Part shown: piece by piece, positions 12,421 through 23,879 of the stretch
Layout: each line of letters begins with the position of its first letter
How positions within the stretch are numbered: position 1 is the stretch's first letter
Source: Aradus depressus
Taxonomy: Eukaryota; Arthropoda; Insecta; Hemiptera; Aradidae
DNA length: 64,000 nt
Assembly: GCA_963662175.1 (NCBI GenBank)
Contig: OY759219.1
Location: 43,640,675 to 43,704,674 of the forward strand
Reading direction: 5' to 3'
Program-made: the position numbers and the translations under genes
Notes under the pieces: generated by a model
The model's input: only the letters and a program-made list of their open reading frames with translations
What the model was told of the DNA's origin: nothing
The model's database searches: none

Positions 12421-13966
12421 TGTAACGATACTTATACTCGCTTACATTTTTACTTAAATATAATACTATACTATAATTAAAGAATGGTACTAAATGACTA
12501 TAAAAGATAAGACGTACATTATAATTTGTTTTTTAGATTTATTTCTTTTTTTTATTACTAAAATTATTTTTTTTTTAAAGGGTTAGTCACATTTTTTTTA
12601 CAAACATAAATTACCCCAATTATAACCGGTCTTGATGATTGAGATTTGATGAGGGTGATATCTTCATATTTTTGTGTTGATGTGATGGGATGACTTCTCT
12701 TAAATACAGACTCGTGCTCCTCTCATATTTTTCTCTTAGTTGGTGGTTGCACAATAATGATCTCTGGATATTCTACTCCTGTATTCCTCTATTTCTTGAT
12801 CCTCATGGTGGTAAGTAACACCAGCGGGCTCCGGCTAAGTGTTTATCATACAACAGTACTCACTGCACTACACATATTTCTTAAGATCTTATTATAGATC
12901 TCTACGCACTCACCACTCTGAACCACGATCTCCTGAACAAGACTCATAAAAAACGACTCCCTCACGAGGGGACAGACCACTTCTCCATCGTTTTTGATTC
13001 CGCTCTCTCATTGGCCACAATTTTTACAGCCTTTAAACTACTAAACATCGGTTTTTTTTTTTATATTCATAACAATTACATATTTCCGTATACAATTCTA
13101 GTTGCTTTTTTTTTTTTTTTTTTTTTTTTTTGCATTGGAGCGGGAAATGCTGTGACGCACATCCAGCCCTGGATAGTGTGGGACTTGAGCCGATTCACCA
13201 TACCCACTAAAACCCCCTCCTTGCCGATCCTGATTCCCTTCCGCGGAACTGACGGTCTGTCATTACTTCGCGGAAGGGAGGAAGGGTGGCTGGTAACGCC
13301 CCTTCTTCTGTTTTATTACCGCTACTGTTCCTTGTTAGCCCTCTCCTGAAGGGCCAACCCGCCCATGATGAGCGCTGCAAAATCGCAGCCTTCATCCCAC
13401 GACTCCTGAGAGCGCAGCATAGCGTCCACGTAACTGGTAGCAGTCAGCGGGGCGCCCATGCTGCACTCCAGATTTTTCCTTCCCTCCTCAAATCTAGGGC
13501 ATTTGAGGAGGACATGCTCCGCCGACTCCGTCTCACCAAGGCACGCGGGGCAGTCTGGTGTTGTTGCTGCCCCGATTTTGTGGAGGTACCCCCGGAACCC
13601 ACCGTGTCCCGTGAGTACCTGGGTGAGGTGGTAATTCACCTCCCCATGCTTTCTGGTGAGCCAAGGCTCGACTCGAGGGATAAGCCGATGGGTCCACCGT
13701 CCCTTTGTGGACTTGTTCTAGTTCTATTTCCGTATACAAATTCTAGTTGCTTACATTTATTGTTAACACATTATTACGTTATCATTTAATTTTATTACAT
13801 TATTGAAATAAATGAATTGATATATTTTTATACTGTATCGACCCTGGTAGATTATCGATTTGATAACCTCCAGTAACCTTCCTTAGGTCTCATACAATGA
13901 TTGCAACTAAGTACATTATTTTTCATTTATTAAATATTCATGTAATGAACAATATGGGTCATTACA
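12421..13966 (-). repeat. LTR-A 5' LTR, interrupted by R1-like fragment
   Basis: It matches the 3' LTR (3126-3898 plus 8130-8254) base for base apart from scattered substitutions. A 619-bp polyadenylated fragment with a 25/26-bp TSD interrupts it. The near-identity of the two LTRs implies a young insertion. Confidence 0.9.
13106..13724 (-). mobile_element. 5'-truncated R1-like non-LTR retrotransposon 3' end
   Basis: A poly-T run at 13,106-13,131 is the minus-strand poly(A) tail. TSD TATTTCCGTATACAATTCTAG.. occurs at 13,081-13,105 and, with one extra A, at 13,725-13,750. The minus ORF 13,639-13,322 (105 aa) contains NYHLTQVLTGHGGFRGYL and the Cys/His cluster CPACLGETESAEHVLLKCPR, typical of the C-terminus of R1-clade ORF2. 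It is a dead-on-arrival copy. Confidence 0.88.
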
Positions 13967-14100
13967 ATATATATATTTCGGATTTGGAAGCTCCAGGAAG
14001 GAGAGACATCACATGTAGACAAGGCCGGAAAATGAGGCAAGGTAGATCTACACTTCATTCCCCAGATAGGATATCTAATATATTTCATCTAACGTACACT

Positions 14101-14712
14101 TTTTTTTTTTTTTTTTTTTTTCCCCTTTAAGGCATTTCAATTACGAGGGTCATGGATGCCTGATGGATGCAGGTCTGTGGGGATCCTAGCGGGCTAATTT
14201 GGATAGGCGCGAATTAATAATAATAAAGGTCGAGATTCCTGAATACGGAATAGAAAGTCTACCTGATGAAGACAATTTTGTTTTATAATTTAGATAAGAG
14301 GTTTGTGAAGCTATTATTAGATATAATTTCGGAAATATCCACCGCAAGGTTGAAATTCTCACGCTGGGGACTATATGCCATGCATTCAGCTAGAATGTGT
14401 CTGACAGACAGTCCGACCTCGCAGGACTGACACAGAGGAGGGGGTTCCTGAAGCCATTAGATCTCCATGGGTCAGCCTCGTGTGCCCTATACTCGTACGT
14501 AACCGAGTCAACATTTCTTCCTCTTTCCTGTTTTCTCTTACTGAGGTGTTTCCAAACTCGAGTGGAGCTTTTGATGATCCTTAGCTCATTATCGGTCATA
14601 CCGAGCCACCGAATCTGCCATTTGATTCAGACTTTTTCCTTGATGTAGGCAACAGGGACTTGGAATATGGGCAGTCCTATTATGGCGCGCCTGGCATCAT
14701 CCTTACACCCTT
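14101..14712 (-). mobile_element. decayed 5'-truncated non-LTR retrotransposon 3' end
   Basis: A poly-T run at 14,101-14,122 marks the tail. Minus-strand reading frames around 14,340-14,690 resemble the RNase H / C-terminal region of I/R1-type ORF2: 'NELRIIKSSTRVWKH', then a Cys-containing 'SVRHILAECMAYS' segment in a shifted frame. There are several stops and frameshifts. No clear TSD is seen. Confidence 0.65.
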
Positions 14713-15252
14713 TAAATAGTAGAAATTCAAAATTAATAAAGATTAAAATTAGTAATTATTGTCAGTTTAATCACATCCCTAAATAGATTAATTGGAAGCA
14801 ATTATTGTATAAAGATTGAGAAAATTCCCGCTTATTTAAAGTAAAAGCAAGTATTTGTAAAAAAAAGGAAAACCGTTTTCCAATACGTCAGTAATCAGCT
14901 GAACAAAATAATTAATCATTGTAATTTTGTCTAAATTGTTTAAAATTTATGAAATAACAAGTGCTTTACGCATTCAGGGATTAACTTTAAGACACTATAT
15001 CCGTAAGAATAGGAGCGAAGCTACTCATCCGCGGCTCCCCTAATTTATGTACTTAACAATTTAAGTTGTAATAAGATTAGTAATCAAAACATTTTGTTAA
15101 ACATTAAGTGAGTATGATACCGTGATGCAGAATTAAATTTCGATGCCGAATCCAGGATTGTAAACTAAACTCCTGGTAGCTACAGGTTAAACAATTTTAT
15201 ACCCGGGTTGAAGCCTTAATCATTATAAATAATGTATTTATTTTTTCCCCAG
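14713..15252. other. presumed host intron, no features
   Basis: AT-rich single-copy-looking DNA upstream of a splice acceptor at 15,252. I see no element in it. Confidence 0.5.
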
Positions 15253-15379
15253 ATCAATTTGGAGGGCGTTTTTAATACCGACTTATTTGAACTGAGAAGT
15301 AAAATGTTACACAATATTAATGCTTCAAGTAAACGATTCTCCGAAATATTGAAGGCTTGTGAGGATTACATCAAGCTAG
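15253..15379 (+). CDS. host gene exon (first seen), 127 bp
   Basis: The acceptor TTTTTTCCCCAG precedes 15,253 and the donor GGTATGTT follows 15,379. Only one frame is open: phase 0 in, phase 1 out, 42 residues beginning INLEGVFNTDLFELRSKMLH and ending ACEDYIKL. It is amphipathic and K/E-rich, compatible with helix. Its phase-1 end does not match the phase-0 start of the next exon at 23,720, so an intermediate exon is missing from my reading or the two belong to different isoforms. No family is recognised. Confidence 0.7.
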
Positions 15380-15576
15380 GTATGTTGTATTTATTGTACG
15401 ATCTAGCTGCCAAACGGCCTCAGTGCCAACATATATATATTTTTTTCGTTAAATGTTCTACGTACAAGCCTCACTGAATCTGTTTGACCTTGGGTAGCAT
15501 AATGGAACGCTTTTGAAACCAAACGGGAACACCCGGGTTTGCTTAGAAACTATCCGAATCGGCGTAGGCAGGCTTC

Positions 15577-15850
15577 CGTATGCATGTAGGAAGCCTCATT
15601 GAACAATTGGATGGGATAAAGTAGGTAGACTTGCGTATGCATATAGGAAGCCTCATTGAACAATTGGATGGGATAAAGTAGGTAGACTTGCGTATGCATG
15701 TAGGAAGCCTCATTGAACAATTGGATGGGATAAAGTAGGTAGACTTGCGTATGCATGTAGGAAGCCTCATTGAACAATTGGATGGGATAAAGTAGGTAGA
15801 CTTGCGTATGCATGTAGGAAGCCTCATTGAACAATTGGATGGGATAAAGA
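15577..15850. repeat. 57-bp minisatellite, ~4.8 copies
   Basis: Units contain GGAAGCCTCATTGAACAATT and GGATGGGATAAAGTAGGTAG. They are nearly identical, and 57 is a multiple of 3, which produces long but meaningless repetitive ORFs on the minus strand. It lies in the intron after the 15,253 exon. Confidence 0.95.
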
Positions 15851-15950
15851 GCGAGGGAGGAATTACAACAGTTAGGATTATTTTGAACTATTTTACTACC
15901 CCAGCTTTATGTTAATGTACCCATGTAAATATATGGGATGTTATGTAATC

Positions 15951-16445
15951 GGTGAAAAAATTCGATGCGAAGTTTTCAATGGAATTTCATGTTTTTCGTT
16001 CTACATATTCCATACATGTAAACAAAAAATTATGTGTGTCTGTGAAAACGATAACTCTCGATAGAATGAATGTATGGGCACGAAATTGTGTATATGAATC
16101 CAGAACCCTTCAACGACCACATCTATTGATTTTCACCCAAATCGATCTAAGGGAAGCGGAAGTTTACGGAAGAGGCTTAACTCAAAAACTAATTACTGCC
16201 GTGTAATGAATGTATCGACACAAAATGTCACATGTGAATTCAAAACACTGTAAGGACGACATTTGTCAATTTCCAGCGATATCGGCCGAAGGTAAAGGAG
16301 GCTTCAGGGGAGGGGGCTCAATTCAAAAAACGAAAACTGCCGATGTTATGAATTTATCGACACAAAATTTAATATGGAGCCCCGATGTAAGTCAACTATT
16401 GATTATTAGCGCAAACGGTTGCCTGGTTTTGGAGGAGGAGCGAAA
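15951..16445. repeat. diverged tandem repeat, ~180-bp period
   Basis: Related segments recur with AATGAATGTAT(G/C)G(G/A)CAC(A/G)AAAT, then GACCACAT or GACGACATTTGT, then CGAT. They are diverged, and the short ORFs across them are not supported as genes. Confidence 0.5.
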
Positions 16446-17311
16446 AGTTAATTGATTAATACATTCTGGGCAAGTACATTGCCGGTGATTGACCGACGAC
16501 TTTTTTTATATTATGTCCTCATGAGGAGTTATCTCTCTCATCTGCATCATTCATCATGTTTATACCATTTGCGGTTGCGAGCGATAGTATCTCAGAGGAA
16601 TTCAGCGGAATATTTATTGATCAGCTCCAAGCGCTTAGTTTTAATCATATTCCTAAAATATATAGAAATTAAATAAATAACAATTGAAAACTGTCAAGGG
16701 AGTAAACAACTAAAATATGTCTGGAATAATTACATGCAAAAAAATAAGCATTATTTATTAATGATTGAAACGATTCTTGCTAAAAAAAAATCTGTTATTT
16801 CATTGCGTAACATGAAAGTATTTACCTTGTGCACTAACGTCCATTATGGAGAATCAGAAGATATTATTTACAAAAAACTTTTTACTCATTGAAAAAAAAA
16901 GATCATTAACATGAATACCTGCCATGAAATGTGAAGTAATGCAAGCTTATCTCCTGTGATAATTAAATAAATGTTGTGTAAAGTAAAATTAGATGTAATA
17001 ATTGAAATATTGAAACCTTTTTTTGTGTAACTGGCTCGATGTAGTACATTCTGAAAAATTAATGTTGTCTATCTTGTTATTCAAAAGATGAATTACTCGC
17101 ATCTCAGCTCGATAAGAGAGGCGCCAACGCACTACTCTGTATTTTGAATGAAGAGGACAAATGGGTGAGTGTTCAGCGGCCATTATAGAAGTAGGGGCCA
17201 CAGTTGTGCATTACTCGAATAAAATTCTTATGAGTCACATTTATAAGTGGAAATTTCAATAATTACACGGAATATGTGCAATGTTTAATATGATATATGT
17301 AATAGCTAGCC
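16446..17311. other. AT-rich intronic DNA
   Basis: I find no supported gene. A possible 57-bp exon at 17,108-17,164 is discussed among the rejected items. Confidence 0.45.
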
Positions 17312-17339
17312 GGCTTTCGAGGTTTCCCTCATCATCAGG
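17312..17339 (-). ncRNA. hammerhead-like motif (minus)
   Basis: The minus strand reads CCTGATGATGAGGGAAACCT then CGAAAGCC. The order is CTGATGA, one T, a GAGG/CCTC stem with a GAAA loop, then GAAA. It resembles the CUGANGA..GAAA core of hammerhead ribozymes found in retroelement ends, with one extra base before stem II. No surrounding element is recognisable. Confidence 0.35.
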
Positions 17340-17481
17340 CAGTCTGATAAAAAATTAAAAATTTTGAATAAAACTAAATAATATAATAAAAATAAATAAA
17401 TAACAATCTAAAACATTAACAATTTAAAATATCATGGATGGGGACGGACGAGTTATCCCTGCTCACCATCTGAGTCACAAC

Positions 17482-20400
17482 TGGACTCTAAGAGAGCTCA
17501 ATCATCTAAAGGCCGGGAGTCCGGTGAGTGGTATGGACTCAAAGAGAGCTCAATCATCTAAAGGCCGGTAGTCCGGTGAGAGGTATGGACTCTGGGTAGG
17601 TTCTAGCTGAGCTTAGGTATTTAGTCAGAGGCCGGAAGTCCGGTGAGAGGTATGGACGCTGGGTGGGTTCTAGCTGAGCCTAGGCATTTAGTCAGAGGCC
17701 GAGAGTCCGGGAGAGGTATGGACGCTGGGTGGGTTCTAGTTGAGCCTAGGCATTAAGTCAGAGGCCGGGATTCCGGTGAGAGGTAGGGACGCTGGGTGGG
17801 TTCTAGCTGAGCCTAGGCATTTAGTCAGAGGCCGAGAGCCCGGGAGAGGTATGGACTCTGGGTGGGTTCTAGCTGAGCCTAGGCATTAAGTCAGAGGCCG
17901 GGAGTTCGGTGAGTGATATGGACGCTGGGTGGGTTCTAGCTGAGCCTAGGCATTTAGTCAGAGGCCGGGAGTCTGGTGAGTGATATGGACGCTGGGTGGG
18001 TTCTAGCTGAGCCTAGGCATTAAGTCAGAGGCCGGGAGTCCGGTGAGTGATATCGACGCTGGGTGGGTTCTAGCTGAGCCTAGGCATTAAGTCAGAGGCC
18101 GGGAGTCCGGTGAATGATATGGACGCTGGGTGGGTTCTAGCTGAGCCTAGGCATTGAGTCAGCGGCCGGGAGTCCGGTGAGAGGTATGGACGCTGGGTGG
18201 GTTCTAGCTGAGCCTAGGCATTTAGACAGAGACCGGGAGTCCTGTGAGAGGTAAGAACTCTAAGAGAGCTCTATCATCTAAAGGCCGGGAATCCGGTGAG
18301 TGGTATGGACACTAAAAGCGCTCAATCATCTAAAGGCCGGGAGTCCTGTGAGTGATATGGATTCTAAGAGAGCTCAATCATCTAAAGGCCGGGAGTCCGA
18401 TGAGTGGTATGGACTCTAAGAGAGCTCAATCATCTAAAGGCCGGGTGTCCGGTGAGAGGTATGGACTCTGGGTAGGTTCTAGCTGAGCTTAGGTATTTAG
18501 TCAGAGGCCGAGAGCCCGGGAGAGGTATGGACGCTGGGTGGGTTCTAGCTGAGCTCAGGCATTTAGTCAGAGGCCGGGAATCCGGTGAGAGGTATGGACT
18601 CTGGGTGGGTTCTAGCTGAGTCTAGGCATTAAGTCAGAGGCCGGGAGTCCGGTGAGTGATATGGACGCTGGGTGAGTTCTAGCTGAACCTAGGCATTAAG
18701 TCAGATGCCGGGTGTCCAGTGAGTGGTATGGACTCTAAGAGAGCTCAATCATCTAAAGGCCGGGAGTCCGGTGAGAGGTATGGACGCTGGGTGGGTTCTA
18801 GCTGAGCCTAGGCATTAAGTCCGAGGCCGGGAGTCCGGTGAGAGGAATGGACGCTGGGTGGGTTCTAGCTGAGCCTAGGCATTTAGTCAGAGACCGGGAG
18901 TCCTGTGAGAGGTAAGAACTCTAAGAGAGCTCAATCATCTGAAGCCCGGGTGTCCGGTGAGTGGTATGGACTCTAAGAGAGCTTAATCATCTAAAGGCCG
19001 GGAATCCGGTGAGTGGTATGGACACTAAAAGAGCTCAATCATCTAAAGGCCGGGAGTCCTGTGAGTGATATGGATTCTAAGAGAGCTCAATCATCTAAAA
19101 ACCGGGAGACCGGTGAGTGGTATGGACTCTAAGAGAGCTCAATCATCTGAAGCCCGGGTGTCCGGTGAGTGGTATGGACTCTAAGAGAGCTCAATCATCT
19201 AAAGGCCGGGAGTCCGGTGAGTGGTATGGACTCTAAGAGAGCTCAATCATCTAAAGGCCGGGTGTCCGGTGAGAGGTATGGACTCTGGGTAGGTTCTAGC
19301 TGAGCTTAGGTATTTAGTCAGAGGCCTCGAGTTCGGTGAGAGGTATGGACTCTGGGTGGGTTCTAGCTGAGCCTAGGCATTAAGTCAGAGGCCGAGAGAC
19401 CGGGAGAGGTATGGACGCTGGGTGGGTTCTAGCTGAGCCTAGGCATTAAGTCAGAGGCCGGGAGTCCGGTGAATGATATGGACGCTGGGTGGGTTCTAGC
19501 TGAGCCTAGGCATTGAGTCAGCGGCCGGGAGTCCGGTGAGAGGTATGGACGCTGGGTGGGTTCTAGCTGAGCCTAGGCATTTAGTCAGAGACCGGGAGTC
19601 CTGTGAGAGGTAAGAACTCTAAGAGAGCTCTATCATCTAAAGGCCGGGAATCCGGTGAGTGGTATGGACACTAAAAGCGCTCAATCATCTAAAGGCCGGG
19701 AGTCCTGTGAGTGATATGGATTCTAAGAGAGCTCAATCATCTAAAGGCCGGGAGTCCGATGAGTGGTATGGACTCTAAGAGAGCTCAATCATCTAAAGGC
19801 CGGGTGTCCGGTGAGAGGTATGGACTCTGGGTAGGTTCTAGCTGAGCTTAGGTATTTAGTCAGAGGCCGAGAGCCCGGGAGAGGTATGGACGCTGGGTGG
19901 GTTCTAGCTGAGCTCAGGCATTTAGTCAGAGGCCGGGAATCCGGTGAGAGGTATGGACTCTGGGTGGGTTCTAGCTGAGTCTAGGCATTAAGTCAGAGGC
20001 CGGGAGTCCGGTGAGTGATATGGACGCTGGGTGAGTTCTAGCTGAACCTAGGCATTAAGTCAGATGCCGGGTGTCCAGTGAGTGGTATGGACTCTAAGAG
20101 AGCTCAATCATCTAAAGGCCGGGAGTCCGGTGAGAGGTATGGACGCTGGGTGGGTTCTAGCTGAGCCTAGGCATTAAGTCAGAGGCCGAGAGCCCGGGAG
20201 AGGTATGGACGCTGGGTGGGTTCTAGCTGAGCTTAGGCATTTAGTCAGAGGCCGGGAATCCGGTGAGAGGTATGGACTCTAAGAGAGCTCAATCATCTAA
20301 AGGCCGGGAATCCGGTGAGTGGTATGGACACTAAAAGAGCTCAATCATCTAAAGGCCGGGAGTCCTGTGAGTGATATGGATTCTAAGAGAGCTCAATCAT

Positions 20401-22236
20401 CTAAAAACCGGGAGACCGGTGAGTGGTATGGACTCTAAGAGAGCTCAATCATCTGAAGCCCGGGTGTCCGGTGAGTGTTACGGACTCTAAGAGAGCGCAA
20501 TCATCTAAAGGCCGGGAGTCCGGTGAGTGGTATGGACTCTAAGAGAGCTCAATCATCTAAAGGCCGGGTGTCCGGTGAGAGGTATGGACTCTGGGTAGGT
20601 TCTAGCTGAGCTTAGGTATTTAGTCAGAGGCCTCGAGTTCGGTGAGAGGTATGGACTCTGGGTGGGTTCTAGCTGAGCCTAGGCATTAAGTCAGAGGCCG
20701 AGAGCCCGGGAGAGGTATGGACGCTGGGTGGGTTCTAGCTGAGCCTAGGCATTAAGTCAGAGGCCGGGAGTCCGGTGAATGATATGGACGCTGGGTGGGT
20801 TCTAGCTGAGCCTAGGCATTGAGTCAGCGGCCGGGAGTCCGGTGAGAGGTATGGACGCTGGGTGGGTTCTAGCTGAGCCTAGGCATTTAGTCAGAGACCG
20901 GGAGTCCTGTGAGAGGTAAGAACTCTAAGAGAGCTCTATCATCTAAAGGCCGGGAATCCGGTGAGTGGTATGGACACTAAAAGCGCTCAATCATCTAAAG
21001 GCCGGGAGTCCTGTGAGTGATATGGATTCTAAGAGAGCTCAATCATCTAAAGGCCGGGAGTCCGATGAGTGGTATGGACTCTAAGAGAGCTCAATCATCT
21101 AAAGGCCGGGTGTCCGGTGAGAGGTATGGACTCTGGGTAGGTTCTAGCTGAGCTTAGGTATTTAGTCAGAGGCCGAGAGCCCGGGAGAGGTATGGACGCT
21201 GGGTGGGTTCTAGCTGAGCTCAGGCATTTAGTCAGAGGCCGGGAATCCGGTGAGAGGTATGGACTCTGGGTGGGTTCTAGCTGAGTCTTGGCATTAAGTC
21301 AGAGGCCGGGAGTCCGGTGAGTGATATGGACGCTGGGTGAGTTCTAGCTGAACCTAGGCATTAAGTCAGATGCCGGGTGTCCAGTGAGTGGTATGGACTC
21401 TAAGAGAGCTCAATCATCTAAAGGCCGGGAGTCCGGTGAGAGGTATGGACGCTGGGTGGGTTCTAGCTGAGCCTAGGCATTAAGTCAGAGGCCGAGAGCC
21501 CGGGAGAGGTATGGACGCTGGGTGGGTTCTAGCTGAGCTTAGGCATTTAGTCAGAGGCCGGGAATCCTGTGAGAGGTATGGACTCTGGGTGGGTTCTAGC
21601 TGAGTCTAGGCATTAAGTCAGAGGCCGGGAGTCCGGTGAGTGATATGGACGCTGGGTGAGTTCTAGCTGAGCCTAGGCATTAAGTCAGATGCCGGGTGTC
21701 CAGTGAGTGGTATGGACTCTAAGAGAGCTCAATCATCTAAAGGCCGGGAGTCCGGTGAGAGGTATGGACGCTGGGTGGGTTCTAGCTGAGCCTAGGCATT
21801 AAGTCAGAGGCCGGGAGTCCGGTGAGAGGTATGGACGCTGGGTGGGTTCTAGCTGAGCCTAGGCATTTAGTCAGAGACCGGGAGTCCTGTGAGAGGTAAG
21901 AACTCTAAGAGAGCTCTATCATCTAAAGGCCGGGAATCCGGTGAGTGGTATGGACACTAAAAGAGCTCAATCATCTAAAGGCCGGGAGTCCTGTGAGTGA
22001 TATGGATTCTAAGAGAGCTCAATCATCTAAAAACCGGGAGTCCGGTGAGTGGTATGGACTCTAAGAGAGCTCAATCATCTGAAGGTCAGGTGTCCGGTGA
22101 GTGGTATGGACTCTAAGAGAGCTCAATCATCTAAAGGCCGGGAGTCCGGTGAGTGGTATGGACTCTAAGAGAGCTCAATCATCTAAAGGCCGGGTGTCCG
22201 ATGAGTGGTATGGACTCTGGTTGGGTTCTAGCTGAG
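17482..22236. repeat. complex satellite with ~1.3-kb higher-order repeat
   Basis: Two related monomers alternate in blocks. Type A (~67 bp) contains TTCTAGCTGAGCCTAGGCAT..GTCAGAGGCCGGGAGTCCGG. Type B (~52 bp) contains CTAAGAGAGCTCAATCATCT..AAAGGCCGGGAGTCCGG. Both share the GGCCGGGAGTCCGGTGAG(T/A)G half. The marker GTAAGAACTCTAAGAGAGCT recurs at 18,251, 19,610, 20,916 and 21,896, giving periods of 1,359, 1,306 and 980 bp. Blocks are almost identical between periods, so the array expanded by multi-monomer units. Confidence 0.93.
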
Positions 22237-22795
22237 CTTACCTAACACCCACTGATGAAATACAAATATTCAAATTGAACTTACCTAACACCCACTGACG
22301 AAATACAAATATTCAAATTGAACTTACCTAATACCCACTGACGAAATACAAATATTCAAATTGTACTTACCTAACACCCACTGATGAAATACAAATATTA
22401 AAATTGAACTTACCTAATACCCACTGATGAAATACAAATATTCAAATTGTACTTACCTAACACCCACTGATGAAATACAAATATTAAAATTGAACTTACC
22501 TAACACCCACTGATGAAATACAAATATTCAAATTGAACTTACCTAACACCCACTGATGAAATACAAATATTCAAATTGTACTTACCTAACACCCACTGAC
22601 GAAATACAAATATTCAAATTGAACTTACCTAATACCCACTGACGAAATACAAATATTCAAATTGAACTTATCTAACACCCACTGATGAAATACAAATATT
22701 CAAATTGAACTTACCTAACACCCACTGATGAAATACAAATATTCAAATTGAACTTACCAACACCCACTGACATGAAATACAAATATTCATAATTG
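22237..22795. repeat. 43-bp satellite, ~13 copies
   Basis: Units contain AACTTACCTAACACCCACTG and (A/C)TGAAATACAAATATTCAAAT. The array follows the previous satellite directly; the last A-type monomer reads GAGCTTA at the join, matching the unit start ACTTAC. Direct repeats abut with no spacers. Confidence 0.95.
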
Positions 22796-23400
22796 TGTAC
22801 AAAGAAATACAAATGAACCTATCTCTCTCATCTTTCAAATATAGTACCGCAAAACGGAACACTGTACGGAAAAAAATACATAAATGGATGTGTTCAATTG
22901 TTTTACTTGTCACTATAATTATGTGCTGTGTAAAATAAGATTACAGTGTGAATCTTACTTGCGGCTATCTACTGAATAATATTGGGCCATATTTTAAATC
23001 TGATCGTAAAATATTCGAACTCCGTATTTTTTCGCTAAGAGGTACATTATGTGAGACAGGCTTTCAGTTTTCATTGCTCCTTCAAAATGAAAAAACTAAA
23101 TCAATATGACAAATAATTTTCGGAAAAACCTACTTTTCATATTTTCAAGAATTTGTTTGATTGACGAAGCTCTAAATGTTTTGGGGGTTTGCGGATTATT
23201 CCCTTTATATGTAATCAAAAATAATCTTCATGCGAAATTTCAGCTTTCTTGCTGCTTTATAAGTAGGAAAACATCCTCAGTATTTTACGACGTAGGAGTT
23301 TTCACTTGGCCCAGAAACAATTTTGTATAATAGAAAGATCATGGCGGTTCAGGATGTTATTTATGTATTCGGTCAAAAATTCGATGTTGAGTAACTTGTT
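22796..23400. other. intronic DNA without features
   Basis: AT-rich. A 74-codon ORF at 23,106-23,330 has no recognisable similarity or context and is not supported. Confidence 0.5.
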
Positions 23401-23637
23401 TTTCTGGGATAGCATCGCCCTTCTTTTTTCTGGGATAGCATCGCCCTTTTTTTTTCTGGGATAGCATCGCCCTTGTTTTTTCTGGGATAGCATCGCCCTT
23501 CTTTTTTCTGGGATAGCATCGCCCTTCTTTTTTCTGGGATAGCATCGCTCTTGTTTTTTCTGGGATAGCATCGCCCTTCTTTTTTCTGGGATAGCATCGC
23601 CCTTCTTTTTTCTGGGATAGCATCGCCCTTCTTTTTT
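23401..23637. repeat. 26-bp minisatellite, ~9 copies
   Basis: Each unit is TTTTTTCTGGGATAGCATCG plus CCCTTC, with small length changes in the T run. It ends about 80 bp upstream of the 23,720 splice acceptor. ORFs across it repeat one short peptide and are artefacts. Confidence 0.95.
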
Positions 23638-23719
23638 CCGAATGAAAATTTTGAAATGATTTTCTAACCGTTACATATTCCCCGTGTTGCCCCCACTCTA
23701 CTCGGATGTGCTGTTTCAG

Positions 23720-23801
23720 TCTAAACTGAAGAATGAAGCTCTGAGAGACAAGTACGCCGGAATTCAAAAGATCATTGAAGAGAGTCTGAGCGTTGAGGAA
23801 A
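23720..23801 (+). CDS. host gene exon, 82 bp
   Basis: The acceptor TGTGCTGTTTCAG precedes it and the strong donor A|GTAAGTACT follows. Phase 0 in, 1 out. It encodes a charged, coil-like peptide starting SKLKNEALRDKYAGIQK and ending SLSVEE. It joins in phase with the 44,603 exon (split codon A|CT). The intron between them is about 20.8 kb and holds an R1-like relic and the Polinton. Function unknown. Confidence 0.8.
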
Positions 23802-23879
23802 GTAAGTACTTATTGGGGAGGTTCCAAAACCGGCCGAGGCCCTTAGGTTTTCTATGTGGGAGGACCGTAGAGACAGTAC

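Larger units (their letters stand above)
3126..13966 (-). mobile_element. LTR-A: nested, apparently non-autonomous LTR retrotransposon (minus)
   Basis: Two direct ~0.9-kb LTRs flank a 4.2-kb internal region. Each runs TG..CA and is nearly identical once insertions are subtracted (896 versus about 899 bp). A primer-binding site abuts the right LTR on the minus strand, so that LTR is the 5' one. The internal region has only a gag-like ORF; I find no protease, RT, RNase H or integrase. AT-rich flanks (ATAT) are compatible with a short TSD but not diagnostic. Three later insertions lie inside: Jockey-like in the 3' LTR, a solo LTR in the gag, and an R1-like fragment in the 5' LTR. Mobilisation would need enzymes supplied by a relative; that is inference. 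Confidence 0.88.

Noticed and set aside
15543..15834. Long repetitive minus-strand ORFs
   Set aside because: They are translations of the 57-bp minisatellite; the unit is a multiple of three so any frame can stay open.
17108..17164. Candidate 57-bp exon with acceptor and GTGAGT donor (LDKRGANALLCILNEEDKW)
   Set aside because: It is open only in phase 0-0, which does not bridge the phase-1 end of the 15,253 exon; the acceptor is mediocre.
22237..22795. Possible CRISPR array
   Set aside because: The repeats are contiguous with no spacers, there are no cas genes and the context is eukaryotic.
23302..23767. Repetitive ORFs (MLSQKK.. type)
   Set aside because: They arise from the 26-bp minisatellite, where three units restore the frame; no other coding signal.
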